A stretch of 64,000 nucleotides of DNA from Arthrobacter sp. MAHUQ-56 (lineage in GTDB: Bacteria; Actinomycetota; Actinomycetes; Actinomycetales; Micrococcaceae), in assembly GCF_019710585.1 (NCBI RefSeq), contig NZ_JAIFZQ010000025.1, positions 62,001 through 126,000 of the forward strand, given 5' to 3'. The translations under genes and the position numbers were made by a program. The notes under the pieces are model-generated. The model worked only from the letters and a program-made list of their open reading frames with translations, did no database searches and was not told where the DNA came from. Positions 42,218 to 50,966 of this stretch are shown in pieces; positions within the stretch are counted from its first letter, which is position 1; each line of letters opens with the position of its first letter.

Positions 42218-42245
42218 GTCTACACTGTAGACTTTACCCGTAGAC
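42218..42245. promoter_or_regulatory. TetR operator
   Basis: GTCTACACTGTAGAC (42218-42232) is a perfect palindrome with 7-bp arms and a single central base. A third half-site GTAGAC follows at 42240-42245. It is 62-89 nt upstream of the TetR gene start. Confidence 0.65.
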
Positions 42246-42306
42246 CAGATATGAGGCAACCCTCCCAGTTACCGTGGGACGGCGGCCCGGCAATGAGGAC
42301 CACGCG

Positions 42307-43011
42307 ATGACTTCCGCCGATACTCCCAGGAGCGGCCAACCGAAAAGCAGGCTGAGCAGGGACATTGTCCTGGCCAAAGCCCTCGAACTGGTGGATGCCG
42401 AAGGGCTGGAAGCGCTGAGCATGCGCCGGCTGGGGCTGGAACTCGGCCGGGATCCCATGAGCCTCTACCGCTACGCCCAAAACCGCGCCGCCTTGCTCGA
42501 CGGTGTGGCGGAGCTTGTTCTCGATGACCTGTCCATCGAGCCCTCGGACCCGGACTGGAAGGCGCAGCTTCGGAAGATTGCCCACGGCCTGCGCCGGCAA
42601 GCGCTCCGGCACCCCAACGCAGTGCCCTTGCTGGTGACGCGGCCCCTTTCCACTCCGCTGGGCCTCCGGCCGCTGGGCACCCTGAGGCCACTGGAACAGA
42701 TCCTGTCCCTGCTGGTGGCGGCGGGATTCGAGCCTGCCGACGCACTCCACGTCTACCGCGCCTACTACGGCTTCCTCTACGGGCACATCCTCAACGAACT
42801 TCAGGAGTTCGTGGTGGATCCGGAGGAGAACGAAGCGCTCCTGCGCCTGGGCCTCCACCGCCTGCCCGCAAAGGACTTTCCGTGGCTCCGCGCCCTGGCC
42901 CCTGCCCTCGCGGAATACGACGGCGAGGCAGAGCTGGAGCAGGGGCTCGCGATCCTGCTGTCCGGACTGGAAGCGCAGCTCACCCGGCAGACAGCGGGTT
43001 CCGGCGCCTGA
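42307..43011 (+). CDS. TetR family transcriptional regulator (TetR_C type)
   Basis: A 234-residue repressor. The N-terminal helix-turn-helix lies at about 20-65 (LVDAEGLEALSMRRLGLELG, then DPMSLYRYAQNRAALLD). The C-terminal part matches the larger TetR_C class (LRRQALRHPNAVPLLVTRPL). ATG at 42307 follows GAGGA. The palindrome upstream implies autorepression. No efflux pump or enzyme sits next to it, so other targets must lie elsewhere or it controls the small gene at 41826. Confidence 0.87.
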   Translation: MTSADTPRSGQPKSRLSRDIVLAKALELVDAEGLEALSMRRLGLELGRDPMSLYRYAQNRAALLDGVAELVLDDLSIEPSDPDWKAQLRKIAHGLRRQALRHPNAVPLLVTRPLSTPLGLRPLGTLRPLEQILSLLVAAGFEPADALHVYRAYYGFLYGHILNELQEFVVDPEENEALLRLGLHRLPAKDFPWLRALAPALAEYDGEAELEQGLAILLSGLEAQLTRQTAGSGA

Positions 43012-43018
43012 GGCACGG

Positions 43019-43483
43019 CTACTCGAACGACGCGCGGCGCCTGTCCTGCAGGCGGGTGTTCCAGACATCCGGCCGGTTGACCTTGAACCGCCTCCCGGTC
43101 ATGGCCTTCGCGTTCAACCTGACGTAATTGGCCTTTTCGCCCGGCTGCCAAGGCTCCAGTCCAAGACTGTCCACGGCATCCCGGTCCGCCTGCTCCTCGA
43201 GGATCTCCGTCTCACCCCGCACCACCACGCTCCACGCGAGCTCCGTGGCGGAATCGTAGCCGTCGATTTCCAGCGCTGCCGGCCGCTCCATCTTTGCGCC
43301 CCAGAGCTTCGTCCCCGCGGCCGTGCGGAAGACGATGCTCCGCCGATGGACAACGTAGTTCACCGGGAAGATTTCGGGGTGGCCGTCAACCACGATGGCC
43401 AGCCGGCCCACGGTGTCGCCGTCGAGAAGTTCCCAGCAGTCGTCGAAGGAGAGTTTTTCGATGGGCAGGTTTTGCGAGTCCAT
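43019..43483 (-). CDS. Pyridoxamine 5'-phosphate oxidase-family (split beta-barrel) protein
   Basis: A 154-residue flavin/F420-binding split-barrel protein. CWELLDGDTVGRLAIVVDGH followed by PEIFPVNYVV is the classic opening of the actinobacterial PNPOx-like group; RTAAGTKLW and SVVVRGETEIL follow. Members reduce small molecules with FMN or F420, and most have no known substrate. It is convergent with the TetR gene with a 7-nt gap. Confidence 0.85.
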   Translation of the reverse strand: MDSQNLPIEKLSFDDCWELLDGDTVGRLAIVVDGHPEIFPVNYVVHRRSIVFRTAAGTKLWGAKMERPAALEIDGYDSATELAWSVVVRGETEILEEQADRDAVDSLGLEPWQPGEKANYVRLNAKAMTGRRFKVNRPDVWNTRLQDRRRASFE

Positions 43484-43543
43484 GGTCCACACCTTACGGG
43501 TGATGCCGAACAGGGAAAAGACCCGTGGCGGGCCCGCCTGCGC

Positions 43544-44473
43544 CTAGTGGATGCCGGCGAACAGCCCGCTCAATTCGGCAGTCAGCTCTTTCTGGACTGA
43601 GGGGGTGCCGATCTCCTTGCCATCGATCCGGTTGACGGGCGCCAGCAGGCGGACGCTGGAGATCAGCCACACCGCGTCAGCATCGAAAAGGTCCTGGGGT
43701 TCCAGGGGGCCGTACCCCAGCTCCCAGCCGGCCGCTTTGGCGGCGGTGAACAGGGCGCCCTGGGAGGTGCCCGGCAGGATGCCGCTGTCCAGCCGGGGCG
43801 TGATGAGGCGCTTCACGGACGTGCCGTCGTCGGATTTTTCCACATGCGCGAGCAGCACCGTGGAGGTGGGGCCCTCCAGGACGCGGCCATCGGAGGACAG
43901 GAAGATGACGTCGTCGGCGCCCTGCTTGTGGGCGTGGCGCAGCGCCGCCATGTTCACTGCGTAGGAAAGCGTCTTGGCGCCCAGGAGCAGCCAGGGCGCC
44001 CGTTCTGCCACGTCACTGTCGTAGCCCCGGTCCAGGAGGATGACGTCAATGCCCGTCTCGCGCTGGCGGCGCCCGGCCTCCCCGGCAGGGGAGACCTGCA
44101 CCCAGGAAGTGGGGGCGGCCGCGCCCTCGGCGCCGCGGGTCACCACGAGCTTGACCACCAGCTCGTCAGTGGCGGGATCGGTTGGCGGGTGCTCGGACCG
44201 GTGGCCGTTAACAGCGGTGGCAATGGCCCGCTGCCACGCGTCCCGCCCGGGGACCACCAGGTCCAGGGCCTCTGCGGACCCCGCAAGCCTGTCCAGGTGG
44301 GCCGGCATCTTCCGTACCGTTCCGCCCACGGCCAGCATGGTTTCGAAGACGCCGTCACCGCGCGTGACGCCCAGATCCGTGACCAGCAGCTGGGGTTTGG
44401 ATGCGTCAGCGACGCGGCCATCCGGGAAGGCGGGGTCAAGGAAGACGAGGGCCACGGGGGCTGCTGAGCTCAT
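43544..44473 (-). CDS. pabC: Aminodeoxychorismate lyase (class IV PLP transferase)
   Basis: A 309-residue fold-type IV PLP enzyme. The cofactor lysine is Lys167 in LLLGAKTLSYAVNM; DLGVTRGDGVFETM and SSDGRVLEGPTSTVLL are family motifs. It releases pyruvate from 4-amino-4-deoxychorismate to give p-aminobenzoate for folate. The matching synthase pabB is 3 kb away on the same strand. Branched-chain aminotransferase activity cannot be ruled out from sequence alone. Confidence 0.85.
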   Translation of the reverse strand: MSSAAPVALVFLDPAFPDGRVADASKPQLLVTDLGVTRGDGVFETMLAVGGTVRKMPAHLDRLAGSAEALDLVVPGRDAWQRAIATAVNGHRSEHPPTDPATDELVVKLVVTRGAEGAAAPTSWVQVSPAGEAGRRQRETGIDVILLDRGYDSDVAERAPWLLLGAKTLSYAVNMAALRHAHKQGADDVIFLSSDGRVLEGPTSTVLLAHVEKSDDGTSVKRLITPRLDSGILPGTSQGALFTAAKAAGWELGYGPLEPQDLFDADAVWLISSVRLLAPVNRIDGKEIGTPSVQKELTAELSGLFAGIH

Positions 44474-44515
44474 GGCACCAGCTTAGTGGGGCGCCGCGGA
44501 TAAGCTGGGCACAGT

Positions 44516-46042
44516 GTGCCGGCCGGATCCGCCCGCCGGAACCCGATCTTCCCGGGGGTTCTTGACGTGTTGTGGCCGTTTTCGCTAGCCGGTACTGCCC
44601 CGATGTGGGTGGTGGTGCTGCTGGGCATCGCCGACCTCGCCATCAGGGTCCTGGCGTTGGGCATCATTCCCGGCAACAGGCGCCCCACCACGGCGATGGC
44701 ATGGCTGCTGGGGATCTTCTTCGTGCCCTTCGTGGGCATCGTCCTGTTCCTGCTGTTCGGCAACTTCCGGCTCTCCAGCCGCCGCCGGGCGCAGCAGCAG
44801 CTGGTCAACAACCGGGTGCGGGCCGGGATCACCGCGCTCTCGGATGTCGAAAGCGACTATCCCGGCCCCGAATGGGTGAAGTCCGCGGCGGAACTGAACC
44901 GCAGGCTGGGCTCGCTGCCCATGGTGGACGGAAACTCGGTAGACCTCATCCCCGGCTATCCTGACTCCATCCTGGCCATGACGCAGGCTGTCCGGAAGGC
45001 GAAGAAGTACGTCAACGCCGAGTTCTACATCATGAGCACGGACCACGTCACCGACGACCTGATCACGGCCATGGAGGAAGCGGCCGAGCGGGGTGTGGAA
45101 GTGCGCCTCCTGTTCGACCACATCGGCACGCTCCGCATCAAGGGCTACAAGAACCTGCTCAAGCGCCTGAGGGCCGGAAAGATCCAGTGGAAGCGCATGC
45201 TGCCCCTGCTGCCCATCCACGGCCAGTGGCGCCGGCCCGACCTCCGGAACCACCGCAAGATCATGGTGGTGGACGGCGAGGTGGCCTTCACCGGCTCCCA
45301 GAACCTGATCGAGCCCTCGTACAACAACCCCCGGCACCGCAAGGCCGGGCGCGAATGGGTGGAGCTGATGGCCTGCCTGCGCGGACCCATCGTCACCACC
45401 CTGAACGTCGTGTTCGCCACCGACTGGCTGGGTGAAACCGATGAGTCGCTGGAACACCAGCTGCAGCTGCCGTCCGACCCGCATCCCGGCACAGTCACTG
45501 CCCAGGTGGTCCCCAGCGGTCCCGGGTTCATCACCGAGAACAATTTGCGGCTCTTCAACACCCTGATCTACTCCGCCCAGCACCGGATCTCGATCTGCAG
45601 CCCCTACTTCGTCCCGGATGACTCCCTGCTGTACGCGATCACCACGGCGGCGCAGCGCGGCGTGGACGTGGAACTCTTCGTGTCCGAAAAGGGTGACCAG
45701 TTCCTGGTGCACCATGCCCAGCAGTCCTACTACGAGGCCCTCCTCGAAGCCGGCGTCCGGATCTACCTGTACAAGGCCCCGTTCGTGCTGCACGCCAAGC
45801 ACTTCACCATTGATGACGAGGTGGCGGTCCTTGGCTCCAGCAACATGGATATGCGCTCGTTCTCCCTGAACCTGGAGGTGTCCGTGATGCTCCTGGGCGA
45901 GGACATCGTGAACAAGATGCGGGCCGTGGAGGACACATACCGTGACATCTCGCACGAGCTCAAGCTGGCCGACTGGCGGAAGCGTCCCCTCGCCGCGCGC
46001 TACGTGGACAACGTGGCCCGGCTGACGGCAACCGTCCAGTAG
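44516..46042 (+). CDS. cls: Cardiolipin synthase (phospholipase D type)
   Basis: A 508-residue membrane enzyme. Two N-terminal transmembrane helices (VVVLLGIADLAIRVLAL and LLGIFFVPFVGIVLFLLFG) are followed by two phospholipase D domains with HKD motifs NHRKIMVVDG and LHAKHFTIDDE, each continuing into a Gly-Ser segment (FTGSQN, LGSSN). It joins phosphatidylglycerols to make cardiolipin. GTG at 44516 is the start used; a GTG 51 nt later is possible. The stop codon lies inside the first copy of a 17-nt tandem repeat. Confidence 0.92.
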   Translation: MPAGSARRNPIFPGVLDVLWPFSLAGTAPMWVVVLLGIADLAIRVLALGIIPGNRRPTTAMAWLLGIFFVPFVGIVLFLLFGNFRLSSRRRAQQQLVNNRVRAGITALSDVESDYPGPEWVKSAAELNRRLGSLPMVDGNSVDLIPGYPDSILAMTQAVRKAKKYVNAEFYIMSTDHVTDDLITAMEEAAERGVEVRLLFDHIGTLRIKGYKNLLKRLRAGKIQWKRMLPLLPIHGQWRRPDLRNHRKIMVVDGEVAFTGSQNLIEPSYNNPRHRKAGREWVELMACLRGPIVTTLNVVFATDWLGETDESLEHQLQLPSDPHPGTVTAQVVPSGPGFITENNLRLFNTLIYSAQHRISICSPYFVPDDSLLYAITTAAQRGVDVELFVSEKGDQFLVHHAQQSYYEALLEAGVRIYLYKAPFVLHAKHFTIDDEVAVLGSSNMDMRSFSLNLEVSVMLLGEDIVNKMRAVEDTYRDISHELKLADWRKRPLAARYVDNVARLTATVQ

Positions 46043-46077
46043 CGGCAACCGTCCAGTAGTGGCAACCGTCCGGTAGC
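46027..46077. repeat. Three tandem copies of a 17-nt unit at the cls 3' end
   Basis: GGCAACCGTCCAGTAGC and its near-identical copies lie at 46027-46043, 46044-46060 and 46061-46077; a fourth partial copy (ACCGTCC) follows at 46078. Copy 1 encodes the end of Cls and its TAG stop. Confidence 0.85.
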
Positions 46078-46112
46078 ACCGTCCGGGAACGGCAAGGGCC
46101 GCCCACGCGGCC

Positions 46113-47387
46113 CTAGCCGTCGGCACCTACCCTCCGGTCGTCGTCGCGCCCCGCGTATTCCGTCCACCCGCCTTTCCGGTAGGCAGGAGTTCCGGCGGCG
46201 AGGGCAGTCACTGCCAGGGCGCAGCTGCCGATCATGGCCCCGGCCATGGACAGGGCATGCCCGCCCAGCAGCCCCACCAATGGGCTCACCAGCCCCGCCA
46301 CACCGGACTGCAAAGCTCCGATAACCGCCGCCGCCGTCCCTGCCATGTGGCCGTAGTTGTGCAGGGCCAACACGGAGGCGTTTGCCGGGATCATGCCCTG
46401 GGCGGCCAGGACAAGCCACAGGCCTGCCATCAGGCCGAACGCACCGCCGGCACCCGTGGCCACCACGGCCAGCAGCAGCAGGGCAAAGCCCAGCTGGACC
46501 AGGAGGGCGGTCCGCAGGAGGCGCACCGGGGGGAATTTCCGCACCAACGCGGCGTTGAGCTGCGCCGAGAGTACGAGCGCCGCACCGTTCAGGGCGAAGG
46601 CGAGGGCAAACTGCTGCCCGCTGAAGCCGTACTCGTTTTGGAAGACGAACGGCGACCCCACAACGTAGCTCATGATCAGGGCCAGCCCGAGCCCGGGGAT
46701 GATGGCCAGGGCCATGAAGTGCCTGTCCCGCAGCAGGGACCAGTACGCGCCGCCCACGTGCCGGGGGCGGCCCGGGGAGCGCCTGTCGGCCGGGAGTGTC
46801 TCTGGCATGAACTTCCAGACGATCGCCACCAGGACCAGCCCGATGAGCGCCAGCGCATAGAAGACGGCACGCCAGTTCCAGAACCCGGCGACGGCCTGGC
46901 CCACGGTGGGGGCGAAGAGCGGTGCAACGCCGACCACGAGCATCAGCCGGGACAGCAGCCGGGCGGCAGCGGAACCGGTGAAACGGTCCCGGATGACGGC
47001 AAGTGCCACTACCGCCGCGGCCGCGTTGAAGAATCCCTGCAGTACGCGCAGCACTGTCAGTGTTTCAATGTTCGGCGTCACGGAACACAACAGCGAGATG
47101 GCCACGTGCAGTGCGATGCCGATGAACAGGGGCAGCCGCCGTCCGAACCTGTCCGAAAACGGGCCGATCACGAGTTGGCCGATCCCGCCGCCGAGGAGGG
47201 TCCCGGACAACGTGAGCTGGGCGGCGGCCTGGCTGGTTTCAAGGTCATCCACCACGGCGGGGAGGGAAGGCAGGTACATGTCGGTGGTGACCGCAGGAAG
47301 GGCGGCCAGGGCGCCAAGCATCAGGACGTACTTGAAGCTGCGGTGCGGCCGCTGGACGGTGTCATGGGGCGGGCAGGGATCCGTCAC
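46113..47387 (-). CDS. MFS multidrug transporter, Bcr/CflA type
   Basis: A 424-residue exporter with about 12 helices. ALPAVTTDMYLPSLPAV in the first helix is the Bcr/CflA signature; IGPFSDRFGRRLPL is motif A and VLRVLQGFFNAAAAVVALA is the motif C region. GTG at 47387 is chosen because GAGG lies before it. The protein probably exports drugs such as sulfonamides or bicyclomycin-like compounds; specificity is unknown. It follows pabB on the same strand after a 107-nt gap. Confidence 0.86.
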   Translation of the reverse strand: MTDPCPPHDTVQRPHRSFKYVLMLGALAALPAVTTDMYLPSLPAVVDDLETSQAAAQLTLSGTLLGGGIGQLVIGPFSDRFGRRLPLFIGIALHVAISLLCSVTPNIETLTVLRVLQGFFNAAAAVVALAVIRDRFTGSAAARLLSRLMLVVGVAPLFAPTVGQAVAGFWNWRAVFYALALIGLVLVAIVWKFMPETLPADRRSPGRPRHVGGAYWSLLRDRHFMALAIIPGLGLALIMSYVVGSPFVFQNEYGFSGQQFALAFALNGAALVLSAQLNAALVRKFPPVRLLRTALLVQLGFALLLLAVVATGAGGAFGLMAGLWLVLAAQGMIPANASVLALHNYGHMAGTAAAVIGALQSGVAGLVSPLVGLLGGHALSMAGAMIGSCALAVTALAAGTPAYRKGGWTEYAGRDDDRRVGADG

Positions 47388-47494
47388 GCGGCAAACCTCA
47401 CTCTGGCGGGAACACTCAGGGGGCCGCCGCATGGCTTGAGCGGGTCGAAGTCAGAAGAGTACCCCGGGCGGGGTCTTTCTAAACCAGCGCCGGG

Positions 47495-49570
47495 TCATTC
47501 GTCCGGGAACGTTGCGCCCAGGGTGGAGAGCACGCCGAACGCTTTGGTGCGGATTTCCTCGTACTCGTCGTCCGGGACCGAATCGGCGGTGATGGCACCG
47601 CCGACGCCGAGCGAGAGTTCCACGGTTCCGTCGCCGCCGTCGTTGATCACCAGAGTCCGGATGGCGACGGCGAGGTCCGTGGCCGCGTTGAGCGAAAAGT
47701 AGCCGATGGCGCCCGAGTAGATTCCCCGGGGTCCGGCTTCCAGGCGGTCCAGGATGGCCATGGTGCTGATCTTCGGCGCCCCGGTCATCGAACCGGCCGG
47801 GAAACACGCTGCCACCGCTTCGGCGCGCGGGGAACCGGGCAGCAGGCGGGCATCGATGGTGCTGACCATCTGGTGGACGGTGGCGTAGCTCTCGATGGCG
47901 CACAGCCGGCTCACCGTCACCGATCCCGGGACCGCGAAGTGGCTGAGGTCGTTGCGCAACAGGTCCACGATCATGATGTTCTCGGCCCTGTCCTTCAGGG
48001 ACGTTGCCAGGTCCGTGCGCAGCTGTTCGTCCTCGCCGGGGTCTGCAGCCCGGCGGCGGGTGCCCTTGATCGGTTCGGCGCGCATGCCGCCGTCGGACGC
48101 TATCTTCAAAAACCGCTCCGGCGACGTGCTGGCCACGGTGAGGCTTCCCAGGCGCAGGTAGCTGGCAAACGGGGCCGGGTTCCTGCGCCGCAGGGCCAGG
48201 TACGTGTCCCAAGGGTCCAGCGAGTCCGCCCGAATGCGGGCTTCGAGCGTGGTGGTCAGGCAGACCTCGTAGGTGTTGCCCTCGGAAATCTCGTGCTGGG
48301 CTTCGGCGATCTTCTGCCGGTAGCCGGCGCCCGTGTCCCGGCTGCGGAACGTCGGCACTGGGGTATGCACGACGCCGGTGCTGCCGCCGGCTTCGGCGCC
48401 AGCCTTGGGGCCGGTTGCCGCTTCCACCGCCGCTTTGGCTTCGCCGAGCCACTCCCCGGCATCCGGGGCCTCCAATGCCAGGAGCCAGGTGTCGCCTGCA
48501 GCGTGGTCCAGGACGACGGCCCGGCCGGCGAAGATCAGCGCGGCGTCCGGGGTGGCGGCGGAAAGGTCGCTGCCGCCGCTTTCGCGTTTGAGTTCGTAGC
48601 CCAGGCAGCCGAGCCAGCCAAGGGTGAACTGGCCGGGGTAGCCCTCGGGGGTCCGGACCGCCCGGCGGCCCCACACCGTGTCCAGCCAGCGGAAGAAAGG
48701 CCCGGTCACTTTCGCCGTCGCCGAGCCTGCGCTGACCAGGCTTTCGCCGGCGCGGTGCGTTACGAACTGCCCGAACACGCCGCCATCGTCCGCCATGATG
48801 CTGAAGCGGCTGCGCCCGGCGGCAGCGGCGTCCCCGTCCGCCTCGACCTGCTGGTTGGCTGCGCCGGCGTTGGAGGAATCCAGCCAGACCGCGTTGCCCG
48901 AGCGGCCATACAGGGACTGGAACAGTGCCGGGGCGTCAGGTGCGGCGTCCAGGCGCTCCGCGCGGAGGCAGAGGCCACGGCGGGCGGACAGTTCGGGGGC
49001 GAGGATGGGCGCCAGCGCGGGCAGGTAGGGGAGGAGCCGCAGGAGGTCGGCCGGTGCGGACCCGTCAGCAAGGTTCTGGACCCGCAGGTCGGCGTGGCCG
49101 GGGACGTCGTCCTGGCCCAGCCACTCTTCCTCCTGCGCGGCCCACTGGTCCCAGTACGGCTCGTAGGTTTCGCCGTCGCGGGCCAGCGCGCGGACGCGCC
49201 GGACCTCGTCGGGAGATTCAGCCCAGACGACGGCGCTCAGCAGCGGCCGGGCCGCCTCCGCTGCGGCCCCCACGCCCTCCACGATCACGATCTCGGCGGG
49301 CAGCGTCACGCGCGTATCGCCGTCGTAATGGTTCTCCCAGTCCCAGCTGGTCCAACTGGCCGCCCCGCCCCGGCTTAGCGGCGCCAGGACGGTGGAGACA
49401 TACCGTTCGACGCCGGCCGCCAACCCGTTCCAGCCCGGGTAGATGTCCTCAAGGTGGAACAGGGAGACCTTGTGGTGCGCGCGGAGGCGGGCTGCGAGTT
49501 CGATGGCGAGGGTGGTCTTACCTGCGCCGGAGCGCCCGTCGATGGCGATAATGACGGGCGCTGGATTCAT
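47495..49570 (-). CDS. pabB: P-loop kinase domain fused to aminodeoxychorismate synthase component I
   Basis: A 691-residue fusion. Residues 1-170 are a P-loop nucleoside-kinase-like domain with the Walker A GRSGAGKTT (12-20), LFHLEDIYPGW and IVIVEGVGA. The rest is the chorismate-binding PabB domain: GWLGCLGYELKRE, the active-site lysine Lys502 in PIKGTRR (ADC synthases carry PIKGT, anthranilate synthases PIAGT), FPAGSMTGAPK and YSGAIGYFS. It converts chorismate with ammonia or glutamine amide to aminodeoxychorismate. No glutaminase (pabA) is in the window. Confidence 0.88.
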   Translation of the reverse strand: MNPAPVIIAIDGRSGAGKTTLAIELAARLRAHHKVSLFHLEDIYPGWNGLAAGVERYVSTVLAPLSRGGAASWTSWDWENHYDGDTRVTLPAEIVIVEGVGAAAEAARPLLSAVVWAESPDEVRRVRALARDGETYEPYWDQWAAQEEEWLGQDDVPGHADLRVQNLADGSAPADLLRLLPYLPALAPILAPELSARRGLCLRAERLDAAPDAPALFQSLYGRSGNAVWLDSSNAGAANQQVEADGDAAAAGRSRFSIMADDGGVFGQFVTHRAGESLVSAGSATAKVTGPFFRWLDTVWGRRAVRTPEGYPGQFTLGWLGCLGYELKRESGGSDLSAATPDAALIFAGRAVVLDHAAGDTWLLALEAPDAGEWLGEAKAAVEAATGPKAGAEAGGSTGVVHTPVPTFRSRDTGAGYRQKIAEAQHEISEGNTYEVCLTTTLEARIRADSLDPWDTYLALRRRNPAPFASYLRLGSLTVASTSPERFLKIASDGGMRAEPIKGTRRRAADPGEDEQLRTDLATSLKDRAENIMIVDLLRNDLSHFAVPGSVTVSRLCAIESYATVHQMVSTIDARLLPGSPRAEAVAACFPAGSMTGAPKISTMAILDRLEAGPRGIYSGAIGYFSLNAATDLAVAIRTLVINDGGDGTVELSLGVGGAITADSVPDDEYEEIRTKAFGVLSTLGATFPDE

Positions 49571-49624
49571 GGACTAGAGCGTACCGGTTTCCCCCGCACG
49601 CTTTCATCCGCAGGTGCCATTGTT

Positions 49625-50176
49625 CTAGAGCGCCTGGGGCTGGAGCTGCGATTTCTCCAGGACTGCCGCCTTGATGTGGCGGACCAGCCCCGGCAGCGCG
49701 GCGTGGATCTGGTGCCAGACGGCGTCGAAGTCCGAGTGGCCGCCGTACCAGGGGTCTTCGATGCCCTGGTCCAGCCGGTCCTTGTCTGCCATGGCGGGGT
49801 CGAAACTGCGCAGCATGCGGATCTTGTCCAGGGACTCCTGGTCAGGAGCGGCTTCACTGAGCCAGGCGAAGTGGTCGATGTCCAGCGCCAGAATCAGGTC
49901 GCGCTCCCGGAACCATTCGTGCTCCCACTCACGCGCAATGTGGTGCCCGGACGTCAGCTGGGTGGCGGCGAGCCTGCGGGCCGCCCGTGGGTCGATGGGG
50001 CGCCCGGCCTCGTACCCGGTGGTGCCGGCCGAATCGACTGTCACCAGTCCGTCCAGCCCTTCGCGTTCCAGCGCCGCGGCGAGCATCAGCTCGGCCATGG
50101 GGGACCGGCAGATGTTGCCCGTGCAGACGGTGATGACGCGGTATGGGCTCGACGTTGAGTTCATGGAACTAAGCAT
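49625..50176 (-). CDS. Low-molecular-weight protein-tyrosine phosphatase
   Basis: A 183-residue cytoplasmic phosphatase. The catalytic loop CTGNICRS gives Cys18-x5-Arg24, and the general acid is the Asp in EDPWYGG. Starts at 50176 (used) and 50164 (Met5) are both possible. Relatives dephosphorylate bacterial tyrosine kinases or arginine-phosphorylated proteins. An AT-rich palindromic cluster lies 36-62 nt upstream. Confidence 0.9.
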   Translation of the reverse strand: MLSSMNSTSSPYRVITVCTGNICRSPMAELMLAAALEREGLDGLVTVDSAGTTGYEAGRPIDPRAARRLAATQLTSGHHIAREWEHEWFRERDLILALDIDHFAWLSEAAPDQESLDKIRMLRSFDPAMADKDRLDQGIEDPWYGGHSDFDAVWHQIHAALPGLVRHIKAAVLEKSQLQPQAL

Positions 50177-50211
50177 GCGCGCTGGAATGTCCCTTGGCTA
50201 GCGGGAGGTTC

Positions 50212-50238
50212 ACAAAGATTTACATCTTTGTAAAGATG
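50212..50238. promoter_or_regulatory. Triple half-site operator upstream of the phosphatase gene
   Basis: Two overlapping perfect palindromes: ACAAAGAT-TTAC-ATCTTTGT (50212-50231) and CATCTTT-GT-AAAGATG (50223-50238). They contain three alternating AAAGAT half-sites in an otherwise GC-rich region. Likely a repressor or activator site for the phosphatase transcript. Confidence 0.6.
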
Positions 50239-50308
50239 CATGACTTGGAATAACAAGGGTACTTGCCAATTTGGTGTGGCCTTCGCCGGGCAGGCCTTTA
50301 CGGTGGTT

Positions 50309-50932
50309 CTAGTGGATCAGGGCCAACAGGACCCCAACGGCGACAAACAGCGCCCCGAAGACCCTGCTGAGGACACGCTGGCCCCGTTCTGTGCTGGTGA
50401 AGCGGTGGAAGGACCTGGCTGCCGCCGCGAAGAAGAACCACATCACCAGGATGTCGATGACCACAATGGTTGCCGTGAGGACGGCGTACTGCGTGACCAG
50501 GGATTGTTCCGGCCGGATGAACTGGGGAGTGAAGGCGAGGAAGAAGACGATCGCCTTGGGGTTCAGCAGGTTCACCCAAAAACCGCGGCGGAAGATGGAC
50601 CAGGCGGGCTCGTTCCGGAGGGCTGCGGCCTGCTCCTGCTCCACGGCGGGTTTGCTGAGGAACTGCCGGATGCCCAGGTACACCAGGTAGGCCGCTCCCG
50701 CATACCGGATCACGTTGAATGCAACAGGGGAGCTCGCCACAAGGACTCCGACGCCCAGTGCCACAATCAGCACGTGCACAACCAGTGCTGCCTGTTGCCC
50801 CAGGATCCCCCAGATGGACCGGCGGAACCCGGCGTTGAGCGAGTTGCTCATGGTGTTGATGGCCCCGGCTCCGGGGGTGAAGCTGATCAGGGCGCCGGCG
50901 CCGGCCAACGCCAGCCACAGGGAAAATTGCAC
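50309..50932 (-). CDS. LysE/RhtB family amino acid exporter
   Basis: A 207-residue membrane protein with six hydrophobic segments. ALISFTPGAGAINTMSNSL at the N-terminus is the LysE-superfamily signature, followed by RSIWGILGQQAAL and NPKAIVFFLAFTPQFI. It exports a small amino acid or homoserine lactone. It is separated by 132 nt from the phosphatase gene downstream on the same strand. Confidence 0.9.
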   Translation of the reverse strand: MQFSLWLALAGAGALISFTPGAGAINTMSNSLNAGFRRSIWGILGQQAALVVHVLIVALGVGVLVASSPVAFNVIRYAGAAYLVYLGIRQFLSKPAVEQEQAAALRNEPAWSIFRRGFWVNLLNPKAIVFFLAFTPQFIRPEQSLVTQYAVLTATIVVIDILVMWFFFAAAARSFHRFTSTERGQRVLSRVFGALFVAVGVLLALIH

Positions 50933-50966
50933 TGGACAATCTTACCGGGCTGCCTGTGTCCGTCCC

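Noticed and set aside
47461..47474. ACCCCG-GG-CGGGGT type hairpin after pabB
   Set aside because: Only a 6-bp stem without a T-run; too weak to call a terminator in GC-rich DNA.
50161..50241. 26-codon minus-strand frame whose stop overlaps Met5 of the phosphatase (ATGA)
   Set aside because: Coupling would be attractive, but it has no ribosome site and runs through the palindromic operator; kept only as a note.
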